From positions 16,750 to 80,749 of the forward strand of contig CAYGJZ010000008.1 in NCBI GenBank assembly GCA_964350265.1: a stretch of 64,000 nt of DNA, in the 5' to 3' direction. This document shows, piece by piece, positions 16,598-25,525 of this stretch. Source of the stretch: BQJD01 sp964350265 (GTDB taxonomy: Bacteria; Pseudomonadota; Gammaproteobacteria; Arenicellales; CAJQKF01). The notes below the pieces were generated by a model. The model was not told where the DNA came from and searched no databases. It worked only from the letters and a program-made list of their open reading frames with translations. How positions within the stretch are numbered: the first letter of the stretch is position 1; every line of letters begins with the position of its first letter. Made by a program: the position numbers and the translations under genes.

Positions 16598-18115
16598 ATG
16601 ACCGACTACCTGCTGCATCCCGATCTCGTTGTTGACCTGCTGCGCGAAGAGGACGACGCGCGCCGCACCACCCTGGCCGACGCCGCCCGCGACGCCGACC
16701 ACGGCCTGTGGCTGTCGGTGGCGGCGATGCCACAGATGCTGGCCTCGCTGGCCGCCGCCGGCCTGTCCGCCGCGGCCGCCCGCGCCCGGCTGCGCAACTT
16801 CGCCCGCACCTGCACCTGGCTCGGCGCCCCGGCCGGCGACGGCGCGCTGCTGGAACGAGACGACCTGCTCGGCGAGCAGCTCGCCAGCGGCCTCCGTCGC
16901 CTCGGCCCCGGCGCCCGGCTGGCCAGCCTCGACGGCGCCGGCGAGCAGGGCATCGGTCTCGACGCGCTGATCGACGCCCTGCGCGCCGACGGCCCGGTGC
17001 CCTTCATCGACCTGGCCCGGCAGCAGCGCCGCATCCGTCACCGGGTCGAGGACGGCCTGCTCGGCGTGCTTGCCCACGGCCGCTACATCGGCGGGCCGGA
17101 GATCGACGAGCTGGAGAGCCGCCTGGCCCGCTTCGCCGGCGTCTCCCATGCCATTGCCCTGTCCAACGGCACCGATGCCCTGCTGGTGGCGATGATGGCG
17201 GCCGGGGTCGGTCCCGGCGACGAGGTCATCACCTCGCCGTTCACCTTCGCCGCCACCGGCGAGATGATCCTCCTGCTGGGGGCCAGGCCGGTCTACGTGG
17301 ACATCGACCCGGTGACCTACAATCTCGATCCCGCCGGGCTGCGCGCGGCGCTGTCGCCGCGCACCCGGGCCATCCTGCCGGTGAGCATCTTCGGCCAGTG
17401 TGCCGACTTCGAGGCGATCAACGCGCTGGCCAGGGAAGCCGGCGTGACGGTGATCGAGGACGGTGCGCAGAGCTTCGGCGCCACCAGCCACGAACGGCGA
17501 TCCTGTGGCCTGTCGGCCATCGGCTGCACCAGCTTCTTTCCCTCCAAGCCCCTCGGCGGTTACGGCGACAGCGGCGCCTGCTTCAGCGACGACGACGCGC
17601 TGGCGGCACGCATGCGCCAGGTGCGCGACCATGGCCAGGACGGCCGCTACCACCACGTGCGCCTGGGCATCAACGGCCGCATGTCCTCCTTCCAGGCCTC
17701 GGTGCTGCTGGCCAAGCTGGACATCTTCGACGAGGAGATCGCCCTGCGCGTGGCGGTGGCGCAGCGCTACGACAGGCTGATCGCCGAGCACGGCCGCGGC
17801 CTGCCCGCCGAGGCCCTGGTGGCGCCGCGCATCGCCCCGGGGCAGGTCTCCGTGTATGCCCAGTACTCGGTGCTGGTCGGGCACCGCGACCGCGTCCAGC
17901 AACAGTTGTCGGCGCGCGGCGTGCCCAGCGCCGTGCACTACCCGGTGCCGCTGTACCGCCAGCCGGCCATGGCCGAGCCATCGGTCTCGCTGCCGGTATG
18001 CGAGGACGTCAGCGCACGGGTCCTGAGCCTGCCCATGCACCCCTACCTGCGTCCCGAGCAGCAGGAGCGGGTGGTGCAGGCGCTGGTGGAGGCGGTGGCC
18101 GCCGCCGCGGCCTGA
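16598..18115 (+). CDS. WbpE-like nucleotide-sugar aminotransferase with N-terminal degenerate PIN-like domain
   Basis: 505 residues, about 130 more than usual. Residues 134-505 are a DegT/DnrJ/EryC1/StrS aminotransferase very close to WbpE/WlbC, which aminate UDP-2-acetamido-3-keto-glucuronate. Features include GRYIGGPEIDELE, NGTDALLVAMMA, Asp288 (VIEDGAQSFGA) for the PLP ring nitrogen, and Lys317 (FFPSKPLGGYGDSG) for the Schiff base. Residues 1-130 read like a PIN nuclease fold, but the first acidic residue is His7 and the second is Gln46; only Asp88/89 and Asp112 remain. It begins 4 bp after elyC. A matching C6-dehydrogenase is at 20420; the C3-oxidase WbpB could be the Gfo/Idh/MocA protein at 22850. 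Confidence 0.9.
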   Translation: MTDYLLHPDLVVDLLREEDDARRTTLADAARDADHGLWLSVAAMPQMLASLAAAGLSAAAARARLRNFARTCTWLGAPAGDGALLERDDLLGEQLASGLRRLGPGARLASLDGAGEQGIGLDALIDALRADGPVPFIDLARQQRRIRHRVEDGLLGVLAHGRYIGGPEIDELESRLARFAGVSHAIALSNGTDALLVAMMAAGVGPGDEVITSPFTFAATGEMILLLGARPVYVDIDPVTYNLDPAGLRAALSPRTRAILPVSIFGQCADFEAINALAREAGVTVIEDGAQSFGATSHERRSCGLSAIGCTSFFPSKPLGGYGDSGACFSDDDALAARMRQVRDHGQDGRYHHVRLGINGRMSSFQASVLLAKLDIFDEEIALRVAVAQRYDRLIAEHGRGLPAEALVAPRIAPGQVSVYAQYSVLVGHRDRVQQQLSARGVPSAVHYPVPLYRQPAMAEPSVSLPVCEDVSARVLSLPMHPYLRPEQQERVVQALVEAVAAAAA

Positions 18116-18178
18116 CCCCGGGTCCGCTCGAACACGCGCAGGGCAGGGGGAAAATTACCCGGGGCGGCGATTTTTGCA

Positions 18179-18207
18179 TTGAACTCGGCGAGCCGGATCG
18201 ATATAGT
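18179..18207 (+). promoter_or_regulatory. Strong sigma-70-like promoter of the glycan regulator
   Basis: TTGAAC at 18179-18184, a 17-bp spacer, and TATAGT at 18202-18207. The expected start point is 18213-18215, only 2-4 nt before the ATG at 18217, and there is no Shine-Dalgarno sequence. The mRNA should therefore be nearly leaderless. The surrounding 100 bp (18116-18216) are AT-richer than the neighbours. Confidence 0.65.
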
Positions 18208-18216
18208 GTTCACAGA

Positions 18217-18834
18217 ATGAACGCCGAGGATCGTAAACAGGACCGGCTCACCCTGGAGGTGCTTTCGGCGATCGATTCCGGTCCCGGCATCAGCCAGCGT
18301 CGCCTCGCCAGCCAGATGGGCATCGCCCTCGGGCTGACCAACTCCTATATCAAGCGCTGCGTGCGCAAGGGCTTCATCAAGATCAACGAAGCCCCGGCCA
18401 ACCGATACCTGTACTACCTCACGCCCAAGGGCTTCCGCGAGAAGACCCGCCTGACCGCGCGTTTCCTGTCCAACTCCCTGGACTTCTACCGCGCCGCGGC
18501 GGATTCCTGCGACGAGGTCTATGCCCGCTGCGTCGACGACGGCGTTGCCGAGGTGCTGCTGTGCGGCGACTCCGACCTGGCCGAGATCGCCCTGTTGAAG
18601 TCGCTGGACGGTCCGGTGCAGGTGGTTGGCCTGTACGACCCCGGCAGCCCCCGCGCGCGCTTCTACTCGCGGCCGGTGTGGCAGGAACTGGCGCAGGCAC
18701 CCAGGGTGGCCCGGGTGGTCACCGCGCTGGTCGATGCCGAGGCGACCTGGAACGAACTGTCCGCGGAAGGCGCCGCGCTGCCGGTCTTCGTGCCCGCGGT
18801 ACTCGGTCTTCGCCAGGGCAGCAACGAGCCGTGA
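18217..18834 (+). CDS. Winged-helix (MarR-type) EPS-associated transcriptional regulator
   Basis: 205 residues. The N-terminal winged helix (about 10-75) runs from LTLEVLSAIDSGPGISQRRLAS through ALGLTNSYIKRCVRKGFIKI. That matches the EPS-associated MarR-type regulators found at the head of exopolysaccharide loci. The C-terminal half (about 85-200) has an alternating beta/alpha pattern (GVAEVLLCGDSDLAEIALL, then QVVGLYDPGS) that may bind a ligand or nucleotide-like metabolite; this is inference. It is preceded by its own promoter and followed by a 158-bp gap before the initiating sugar transferase. Confidence 0.82.
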   Translation: MNAEDRKQDRLTLEVLSAIDSGPGISQRRLASQMGIALGLTNSYIKRCVRKGFIKINEAPANRYLYYLTPKGFREKTRLTARFLSNSLDFYRAAADSCDEVYARCVDDGVAEVLLCGDSDLAEIALLKSLDGPVQVVGLYDPGSPRARFYSRPVWQELAQAPRVARVVTALVDAEATWNELSAEGAALPVFVPAVLGLRQGSNEP

Positions 18835-18992
18835 CCGTCGGCCGGGTGCGCCCGGCGCCGGACGTTTCGCCATGCGGACCGCGCGCGGTCGCCGCAGGGC
18901 GGTAGCGTGCCCGAAGCGGGTTTCGCGGCCATCGACAATGCCGGTTCGCGCGGACGGGTCGGGGAATGCACGCATCATGAACGACGCTGAAC

Positions 18993-20375
18993 ATGCCGAA
19001 GTGGATTAACACCGCCTCCTGGCCGGGACTGGTACTGGTGGCGATGGACGTGGCGCTGCTCTACCTGGTCATCGGCCTGGTGCACTACGTGCGCCTGGGT
19101 TTCTGGCCGGAGCGCTTCGAGTGGCAGCTCGGCGCCATCATCGCGGTAACGGTGTCGAGCCTGTACATCATGAACGTCTACCACCTCGACCGCCTGGGCA
19201 AGCCGGTGCGCACCGCGCTGCGTGCCTTCACCGCGGTGGCGGTGAGCGGCGGGTTGATCGCGGCGGTGGTCTACGTGACCAAGTCCACCGACGTCAGCAC
19301 CGTGCTGTGGCGGGGCAACCTGCCGCTGGCGCTGTTCCTGTTCGCCTGCCTGGCGGCGCTGCTGCGCTACCTCGGCCAGCTGGCGCTGCGTCGCTTCACC
19401 AGCGAGCCGTTGTGGCTGGTGCTGGGCGCCAGCGAACGCGCTGCCTCGCTGGACGAAGACCACCGTCGTGCGCTGGCCAGTGGCCGCCTGGTGCACCTGG
19501 TGACCGACGACGAACGTCTTGCCCGGCTGCGCATCGAGCCGCGCGCCGGCGAGGTGGTGGTGACCGACGGCGACGCCGTGCTGTTCGCCGGCCGCGCCGC
19601 GGGCATCGTGCTGGCCGCGGACGGCGCCTGGCCCGAGTCGCTGGTCTCCGGCCTGATGCGGGTGCGTCTTGGCGGCGTGCCGATCCTGGAGCTGGCCGAC
19701 TACTACGAGCAGTTCCTGCTGCGGGTGCCGGTGATGCAGCTCAAGGACGGCTGGTTCGCCATGTCCGACGGCTTCGCCCTGCTGCATCACGACATCCAGA
19801 TGAAGATCAAGCGGCTGGTGGACATCGTGGTCTCCCTGCTCGGCCTGGTGCTGGCCTTCCCGTTCCTGGTCGCCACCGCGCTGGTGGTGCGGTTGACCAG
19901 CAAGGGCCCGGCCATCTACAGCCAGACCCGGACCGGCTGCGGCGGCCGCGAGTTCCGCCTGCACAAGTTCCGCACCATGGTCGACAACGCCGAGCGCAAC
20001 GGTCCGCAGTGGACCGCCGAGGGCGACCCGCGCATCACCGCGGTGGGGCAGGTGCTGCGCAGGACGCGCATCGACGAGTTGCCGCAGTTGTGGAACGTGC
20101 TCGTCGGCCACATGAGCTTCATCGGCCCGCGACCGGAGCGGCCGGACTTCAACCGCACCCTGGAAGCGGAAATCCCCTACTACGACCTGCGCCACCTGGT
20201 GAAGCCGGGCATCACCGGCTGGGCCCAGGTCATGTACAGCTACGGCGCATCGGTGAACGATGCCCGCAACAAGCTCGAGTACGACCTGTACTACATCAAG
20301 AACTACTCGTTGGCGCTGGACATCTACATCACCCTGCGTACCCTGCGCGTGGTGTTCTCCTGGGCCGGGCGGTAG
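18993..20375 (+). CDS. Polyprenyl-phosphate sugar-1-phosphate transferase (WbaP/WcaJ-type initiating enzyme)
   Basis: 460 residues. It has four N-terminal membrane helices (about residues 10-30, 43-60, 70-90, 105-120), a central cytosolic region, and a fifth helix near 283-305. The C-terminal bacterial sugar transferase domain (about 275-455) has KFRTMVDNAE, RRTRIDELPQLWNVL and SFIGPRPERPDF. These contain the Asp-Glu and Arg residues used in phosphosugar transfer to undecaprenyl phosphate. The enzyme would start assembly of the repeat unit. It is the first of a long + strand series; gaps stay below 100 bp until 45 kb. Confidence 0.93.
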   Translation: MPKWINTASWPGLVLVAMDVALLYLVIGLVHYVRLGFWPERFEWQLGAIIAVTVSSLYIMNVYHLDRLGKPVRTALRAFTAVAVSGGLIAAVVYVTKSTDVSTVLWRGNLPLALFLFACLAALLRYLGQLALRRFTSEPLWLVLGASERAASLDEDHRRALASGRLVHLVTDDERLARLRIEPRAGEVVVTDGDAVLFAGRAAGIVLAADGAWPESLVSGLMRVRLGGVPILELADYYEQFLLRVPVMQLKDGWFAMSDGFALLHHDIQMKIKRLVDIVVSLLGLVLAFPFLVATALVVRLTSKGPAIYSQTRTGCGGREFRLHKFRTMVDNAERNGPQWTAEGDPRITAVGQVLRRTRIDELPQLWNVLVGHMSFIGPRPERPDFNRTLEAEIPYYDLRHLVKPGITGWAQVMYSYGASVNDARNKLEYDLYYIKNYSLALDIYITLRTLRVVFSWAGR

Positions 20376-20419
20376 TTGCCGTCCCCAACGATGACCGATC
20401 CGTGGAGCAGCGACCTGGC

Positions 20420-21742
20420 ATGAGCGAAACACCGCGCAACGCGCACGAAGAATCCGGCACGCCGCTGGTGGCGGTGGTGGGCCTGGGCTACGTCGGCCTG
20501 CCGCTGGCGGCGGCCTTCGGCCGCAGCATGGAGGTGATCGGCTACGACCTTTCCAGTACGCGGGTGGACGAATGCCGTCGCGGCATCGACGTGCGCGGCG
20601 ATGTCGACGCCGGGAAACTGGAAGCGGCCACCCGGCTGCGCTTCACCGATCGCATCGAGGACATTGCCGAGGCCGACTTCATCATCGTCGCCGTGCCGAC
20701 CCCGGTGGACGAGGCCCGGCGCCCGGACTTCGAGCCGCTGATCGCCGCCAGCCGCGCCGTCGGCGGGGTGATGAAGCGTGGCGCGGTGGTGGTCTACGAG
20801 TCCACCGTCTACCCCGGCGCCACCGAGGAAGTCTGCGTTCCGGAACTGGAGCGGCATGCCTCGATGCGCTGGATGGAGGACTTCCACGTCGCCTACTCGC
20901 CGGAGCGGGTCAACCCCGGCGACAGCGAGCACGGGCTGGAGAACATCGTCAAGATCGTGGCCGGCGACGATGCCGCAACGCGCACCGCGGTAGCGCGGCT
21001 CTACGGCGAGGTGGTCACCGCCGGCATCCACGAGGTCGACAACATCCGCGAGGCCGAGGCGGCCAAGGTCATCGAGAATACCCAGCGCGACCTCAACATC
21101 GCCCTGGTCAACGAGCTGGCGGTGCTGTTCGACCGCATGGGCATCGACACCGGCCGGGTGCTCAAGGCGGCGCAGACGAAGTGGAACTTCCTGCCCTTCA
21201 AGCCCGGCCTGGTCGGCGGTCACTGCATCGGCGTGGATCCCTACTACCTGACCTACAAGGCGCAGATGGTCGGCTACCACCCCGAGGTGATCCTCGCCGG
21301 GCGCAAGATCAACGACAGCATGGGCAGCTTCATCGTCGGTCGCATCGTCAAGAAAATGGCGCAGTCGCGCATCGACATGCGCAATGCGCGCATCGCCATC
21401 TGCGGCCTGACCTTCAAGGAGAACTGCGCCGACCTGCGCAACTCCAAGGTGCATGGCATCTACCAGGAACTGGCCGAGTACCAGCCCGCCGAGATCCTGA
21501 TCCACGACCCCATTGCCCTGGCCGACGAAGTCGCCGGCTTCTACGGCAGCGGGCCGACTTCCTGGGACGAGCTCCACGCGGTGGACGTGCTGGTGCTCGC
21601 CGTCGCCCACCGCTTCTACGCCGGCAAGCCGGTGGCCGCCTTCCGCGAGAAGCTCAGCCAGCCGGCGGTGGTGATCGACGTCAAGTCCCTGTTCACGCCG
21701 GAAGATTTCGACGATCCGGCGATTCACTACTGGCGCCTGTAG
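20420..21742 (+). CDS. tviB: UDP-N-acetylhexosamine C6-dehydrogenase (TviB/WbpA/WbpO family)
   Basis: 440 residues, NAD-dependent four-electron oxidation of UDP-GlcNAc or UDP-GalNAc to the uronic acid. N-terminal Rossmann GLGYVGLPLA, middle YESTVYPGATEE and NPGD, and the catalytic Cys in GGHCIGVDPYY (about residue 270) are present. The C-terminal domain has GLTFKENCADLRNSK. The ATG at 20420 fits homologous N-termini. It supplies the substrate class expected for the WbpE-like aminotransferase at 16598 and for the epimerase that follows 39 bp later. GlcNAc versus GalNAc specificity cannot be decided. Confidence 0.88.
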   Translation: MSETPRNAHEESGTPLVAVVGLGYVGLPLAAAFGRSMEVIGYDLSSTRVDECRRGIDVRGDVDAGKLEAATRLRFTDRIEDIAEADFIIVAVPTPVDEARRPDFEPLIAASRAVGGVMKRGAVVVYESTVYPGATEEVCVPELERHASMRWMEDFHVAYSPERVNPGDSEHGLENIVKIVAGDDAATRTAVARLYGEVVTAGIHEVDNIREAEAAKVIENTQRDLNIALVNELAVLFDRMGIDTGRVLKAAQTKWNFLPFKPGLVGGHCIGVDPYYLTYKAQMVGYHPEVILAGRKINDSMGSFIVGRIVKKMAQSRIDMRNARIAICGLTFKENCADLRNSKVHGIYQELAEYQPAEILIHDPIALADEVAGFYGSGPTSWDELHAVDVLVLAVAHRFYAGKPVAAFREKLSQPAVVIDVKSLFTPEDFDDPAIHYWRL

Positions 21743-21781
21743 GACAAGACGGGCGCGTCTACACGGGAGAACGAGGAAAGC

Positions 21782-22792
21782 ATGCCGATTCTGGTAACCG
21801 GGGCCGCGGGATTCATCGGGTCATCCATCGCGTTGCGCAAGCTCGACGACGGCGAGGAAGTCGTCGGCGTGGACAACCTGAGCGACTACTACGACGTCAA
21901 CCTGAAGCGCTCGCGCCTCGAGCGCCTGGCCGATCATGCCGGCTTCACCTTCGAGCAACTGGACATTGCCGACCGTGACGGCGTGGCGGCGCTGTTCCAG
22001 CGGCATCGATTCGACGGCGTGGTACATCTGGCTGCACAGGCCGGGGTGCGCTATTCCATCGAGAACCCGCAGTCCTACATCGACACCAACCTGGTCGGCC
22101 ACGCCAACATCCTCGAGGGCTGCCGTCACGGCGGCGTCGGACACCTGGTCTATGCCTCCTCGAGCTCGGTGTACGGTGCCAACACGGCGCTCCCGTTCTC
22201 CGAGCACCACAACGTCGACCACCCGATCTCCCTCTACGCCGCCACCAAGAAGGCCAACGAGCTCGTATCGCACTCGTACTCCCACCTCTACCGGCTGCCG
22301 ACCACCGGCCTGCGCTTCTTCACCGTCTACGGGCCCTGGGGACGGCCGGACATGGCACTGTTCCTGTTTACCCGCGCCATTCTCGAGGGCCGGCCGCTGC
22401 CGGTGTTCAACCACGGCCGCATGGTGCGCGACTTCACCTTCATCGACGACATCGTCGAGGGCATTGCCCGGGTCCTGGCACGGCCGGCCGCGCCGCGGCC
22501 GGACTGGTCGTCGGACGATCCCGACCCGGCGTCGAGCAATGCACCCTACCGGGTCTACAACATCGGCAACTCCCGCCCGGTGGAGCTGATGCGCTACATC
22601 GAGGTGCTGGAGAGCTGTCTCGGCCGCAAGGCACAGCTGGAGCTTCTGCCGATGCAGGACGGCGACGTGCCCGCCACCACCGCCGATGTCACCGAGCTGG
22701 CAGCCGATTTCGGCTACCACCCGGCGACCACGGTGGAGGAGGGCATCGAGCGCTTCGTTGCCTGGTACCGCGACTACTATGGCGTCGCCTGA
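21782..22792 (+). CDS. NAD-dependent nucleotide-sugar 4-epimerase (UDP-glucuronate/UDP-GlcNAcA epimerase type)
   Basis: 336 residues, extended SDR. N-terminal GAAGFIGSSIA, HLAAQAGVRYSIENP, the catalytic SSSSVYG serine region and YAATKKANE (Tyr-x3-Lys) are all intact. RFFTVYGPWGRPDMALFLF is typical of the UDP-glucuronate 4-epimerase branch. Following a UDP-HexNAc dehydrogenase, it may epimerise UDP-GlcNAcA to UDP-GalNAcA as TviC does, or act on UDP-GlcA. A 39-bp gap with the site GGAGAACGAGG just upstream supports translation from 21782. Confidence 0.9.
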   Translation: MPILVTGAAGFIGSSIALRKLDDGEEVVGVDNLSDYYDVNLKRSRLERLADHAGFTFEQLDIADRDGVAALFQRHRFDGVVHLAAQAGVRYSIENPQSYIDTNLVGHANILEGCRHGGVGHLVYASSSSVYGANTALPFSEHHNVDHPISLYAATKKANELVSHSYSHLYRLPTTGLRFFTVYGPWGRPDMALFLFTRAILEGRPLPVFNHGRMVRDFTFIDDIVEGIARVLARPAAPRPDWSSDDPDPASSNAPYRVYNIGNSRPVELMRYIEVLESCLGRKAQLELLPMQDGDVPATTADVTELAADFGYHPATTVEEGIERFVAWYRDYYGVA

Positions 22793-22849
22793 ACCGCGTT
22801 CACGGCCCGCGCCGGACGCTACACCCGAAGACCCCGACCCGAGAACAGC

Positions 22850-23947
22850 ATGTACAACGTAAAGATCCACGGCGCCGGTTCCATCGGCAACCATCTGGCC
22901 CATGCCTGCCGCGGCAAGCGCTGGCAGGTGACCATGTGCGACCTCGATCCCGATGCCCTGCGACGAACCCGCGAGGACATCTACCCGTCCCGCTACGGCG
23001 CCTGGGACGACGGCATACGCCTGGCCACGGTGGACGAAGCCGCCGACGCCCCGTGCGACTTCGCCATCGTCGGCACGCCGCCGGACACGCACCTGGACAT
23101 CGTGCTGTCGATGCTCGACGGCAGTGGCCCGGTGCCGCGGGTGGTGCTGGTGGAAAAGCCGTTGTGCGGCCCGGACCTGGCGCGCTGCGAGGAACTGCTG
23201 CGCAAGTCGGAGGAGAAGGGCGTGCAGGTGCTGGTCGGCTACAACCACGTGCTCACCCCGATCACCGCCGCTGCCGATGCCTTCATCGATGACGGCGGAC
23301 TCGGCGACGCGCAGACCCTGACGGTGAACTGGATCGAGCACTGGGGCGGCATCTTCGCCGCCCATCCCTGGCTGGCCGGCCCGGCCGACAGCTACCTCGG
23401 TCATGCCTCGCGGGGCGGCGGCGCCTGCGCCGAGCACTCCCACGGCATCAACATCTGGCAGCACTTCGCCCATGTCGTCGGTGCCGGTCGTGTCGCCAGC
23501 GTCTCGGCGACGCTGGACATGGTGCGTGGCGACGGTGTCGACTACGACCGCATTGCCCAGTTGCACCTGGTCAGCGAGAACGGCCTGGTCGGCTACGTCG
23601 TCCAGGACGTGGTCACCACCCCGGCGCGCAAGATGCTCCGGCTGCAGGGAGAGCGCGGCGCCATCGAGTGGGAGGCCAATGCCGACAAGGAACACGACCA
23701 GGTGCGTTTCCGCGAGGGCGATGCCTGGCGCGAACAACGGGTGCGCAAGACCCGCCCCGACGACTTCGTTGGCGAGATCGACCACGTCGGTGCCCTGCTC
23801 GACGGCAGCACGGCCGAGTCTCCCATTTCCCTTGCGCGCGGACTCGACACCATGATGGTGATCGCGGCGGCACACCGCTCTGCCGCCGAGGGCAGGACCG
23901 TGCATATCGACTACGCCCGCGGCTGTACGCCCGACGCCATTGAATGA
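22850..23947 (+). CDS. Gfo/Idh/MocA-family sugar oxidoreductase
   Basis: 365 residues. The N-terminal NAD(P) fold begins with KIHGAGSIGNHLAHA; EKPLCGPDLARCEELL carries the family Lys of the EKP motif; a C-terminal beta-sheet domain follows, with HSHGINIWQHF where the catalytic His lies. Related enzymes oxidise or reduce ring hydroxyls of nucleotide sugars (WbpB oxidises C3 of UDP-GlcNAcA). It could work with the WbpE-like aminotransferase, or, as neighbour of the NeuB-like synthase, in ulosonic-acid precursor synthesis. Sequence alone does not choose. Confidence 0.85.
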   Translation: MYNVKIHGAGSIGNHLAHACRGKRWQVTMCDLDPDALRRTREDIYPSRYGAWDDGIRLATVDEAADAPCDFAIVGTPPDTHLDIVLSMLDGSGPVPRVVLVEKPLCGPDLARCEELLRKSEEKGVQVLVGYNHVLTPITAAADAFIDDGGLGDAQTLTVNWIEHWGGIFAAHPWLAGPADSYLGHASRGGGACAEHSHGINIWQHFAHVVGAGRVASVSATLDMVRGDGVDYDRIAQLHLVSENGLVGYVVQDVVTTPARKMLRLQGERGAIEWEANADKEHDQVRFREGDAWREQRVRKTRPDDFVGEIDHVGALLDGSTAESPISLARGLDTMMVIAAAHRSAAEGRTVHIDYARGCTPDAIE

Positions 23948-23971
23948 CCACGACGCGACTACGGTGACCCC

Positions 23972-25489
23972 ATGAAGCGATTTGACTTTGACGACCTGTT
24001 CATCCTCGACCTGGCCAACAACCACCAGGGTGATGTCGGCCATGCCCTGAACATCATCCGCGGGGCCGGCGAAATCGTGCGCAGGCACGGCGTGCGCGCG
24101 GCCCTGAAGTTCCAGTTCCGCCAGCTCGACACCTTCGTGCACCCGACCCATCGCGAGGGCAGCGACAACAAGCACATCCCGCGCTTCCTCGGCACGCGGC
24201 TGAACACCGACGACTATGCACGGTTGGCCGATGCCGTGCGCGAGGCCGGCATGATCACCATGGCCACGCCCTTCGACGAGGAGTCGCTGAAGATCATCGA
24301 CGACCTCGACATCGAGATGGTCAAGGTGGCGAGCTGCTCGGCGGCGGATACGCCGCTCCTGGAAAGCATTGCCGAGGCCAAGAAACCGGTGGTGGCTTCC
24401 ACTGCCGGGCTGACCCTGACCCAGATCGACAACCTGGTGAACCTGTTCGATCTCAAGGGCGTGGACTTCGCGGTGATGCACTGCGTGGCCATCTACCCGA
24501 CGCCGATGGACAAGCTGCGCCTGAACCAGATCGAGTTGCTGCGTTCCCGCTACCCGGGTGTGCGCATCGGCTTCTCCACCCACGAGGACCCGAACAGCGA
24601 CCTGCCGGTGCGCATCGCGGTGGCCAAGGGCGCGCGCCTGTTCGAGCGGCACATCGGCCTGAATACCGACAAGTACACGCTGAACGGCTATTCCTCCACT
24701 CCCGAGCAGCTCGACCGCTGGATCGCCGCCTACCACGAGGCCCGCGCCATCTGCGGTGGCGAGAACCGCTCGCCGTCGACGCCGGAGGAAATCGATTCCC
24801 TGCGCACCCTGCAGCGCGGCGTGTTCGCCAGGGAGAAGATCGCCAAGGGCGACACCGTGCGTCGCGACCAGGTCTACTTCGCCATGCCCTGGCAGCCCGG
24901 CGGGCTGACCAGCGGCAAGTGGCACGATGCCATCGTCGCCGATCGCGACTACGACAAGGACGAGGCGCTGGCCGAGTCGCTGGCCGGGTCGAAGCCCGGC
25001 ACCGACCAGGTCGTGCACGGCATCGTGCTGCAGGTCAAGGGCATGCTCAACAATGCCCGCATCGTGGTCGGCCCGGACAGCTCGGTGGAGATTTCCCATC
25101 ACTACGGGCTGGACCGCTTCCGCGAGTTCGGCGCGGTGATCATCGACTGCGTCAACCGCGAGTACTGCAAGAAGCTGCTGGTGATGCTGCCGCGGCAGAA
25201 GCACCCCTACCACTACCACAAGCGCAAGGAAGAGACCTTCCAGTTGCTGCACGGCGACATGGAGATCGAGGCCGACGGCCATGTCACCCGCATGCAGCCC
25301 GGCGACACCTTCCTGGTCTCTCCCGGGACCTGGCACAAGTTCCATACCCTGGACGGCGCCATCGTCGAGGAAGTGTCCACCACGCACTTCAAGAACGATT
25401 CGTTCTACGAGGACGAGCAGATTGCCCGGCTGAAGCTGGAGGAGCGCAAGACGCGCGTCCCGAGCCTCGGCGGCGTGGCCAGGATCTGA
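23972..25489 (+). CDS. NeuB-family ulosonic acid synthase fused to SAF and cupin domains
   Basis: 505 residues; ordinary NeuB is about 345. Residues 1-270 are the PEP-condensing TIM barrel: NNHQGD near 16-21, LKFQF at 45-49, and His204 (GFSTHED) and His227 (FERHI) as metal ligands. Residues about 275-345 form the SAF/antifreeze-like domain that closes the active site in NeuB. Residues about 370-470 are a cupin with motif 1 (His414, His416, Glu421, Gly428) and motif 2 (Gly444, Pro451, His455). It should condense a hexose-type sugar with PEP to give a nine-carbon ulosonate. The role of the cupin is unknown; it may isomerise or bind the sugar. Confidence 0.88.
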   Translation: MKRFDFDDLFILDLANNHQGDVGHALNIIRGAGEIVRRHGVRAALKFQFRQLDTFVHPTHREGSDNKHIPRFLGTRLNTDDYARLADAVREAGMITMATPFDEESLKIIDDLDIEMVKVASCSAADTPLLESIAEAKKPVVASTAGLTLTQIDNLVNLFDLKGVDFAVMHCVAIYPTPMDKLRLNQIELLRSRYPGVRIGFSTHEDPNSDLPVRIAVAKGARLFERHIGLNTDKYTLNGYSSTPEQLDRWIAAYHEARAICGGENRSPSTPEEIDSLRTLQRGVFAREKIAKGDTVRRDQVYFAMPWQPGGLTSGKWHDAIVADRDYDKDEALAESLAGSKPGTDQVVHGIVLQVKGMLNNARIVVGPDSSVEISHHYGLDRFREFGAVIIDCVNREYCKKLLVMLPRQKHPYHYHKRKEETFQLLHGDMEIEADGHVTRMQPGDTFLVSPGTWHKFHTLDGAIVEEVSTTHFKNDSFYEDEQIARLKLEERKTRVPSLGGVARI

Positions 25490-25525
25490 CCCGGTGACCA
25501 CGTTCCTTCCCCGCTGCCCGCGCCG

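Noticed and set aside
18977..19009. Ten-codon open frame (MNDAEHAEVD) overlapping the start of the sugar transferase
   Set aside because: Too short to distinguish from chance, no regulatory codon run; the true start at 18993 is supported by the membrane helix that follows.
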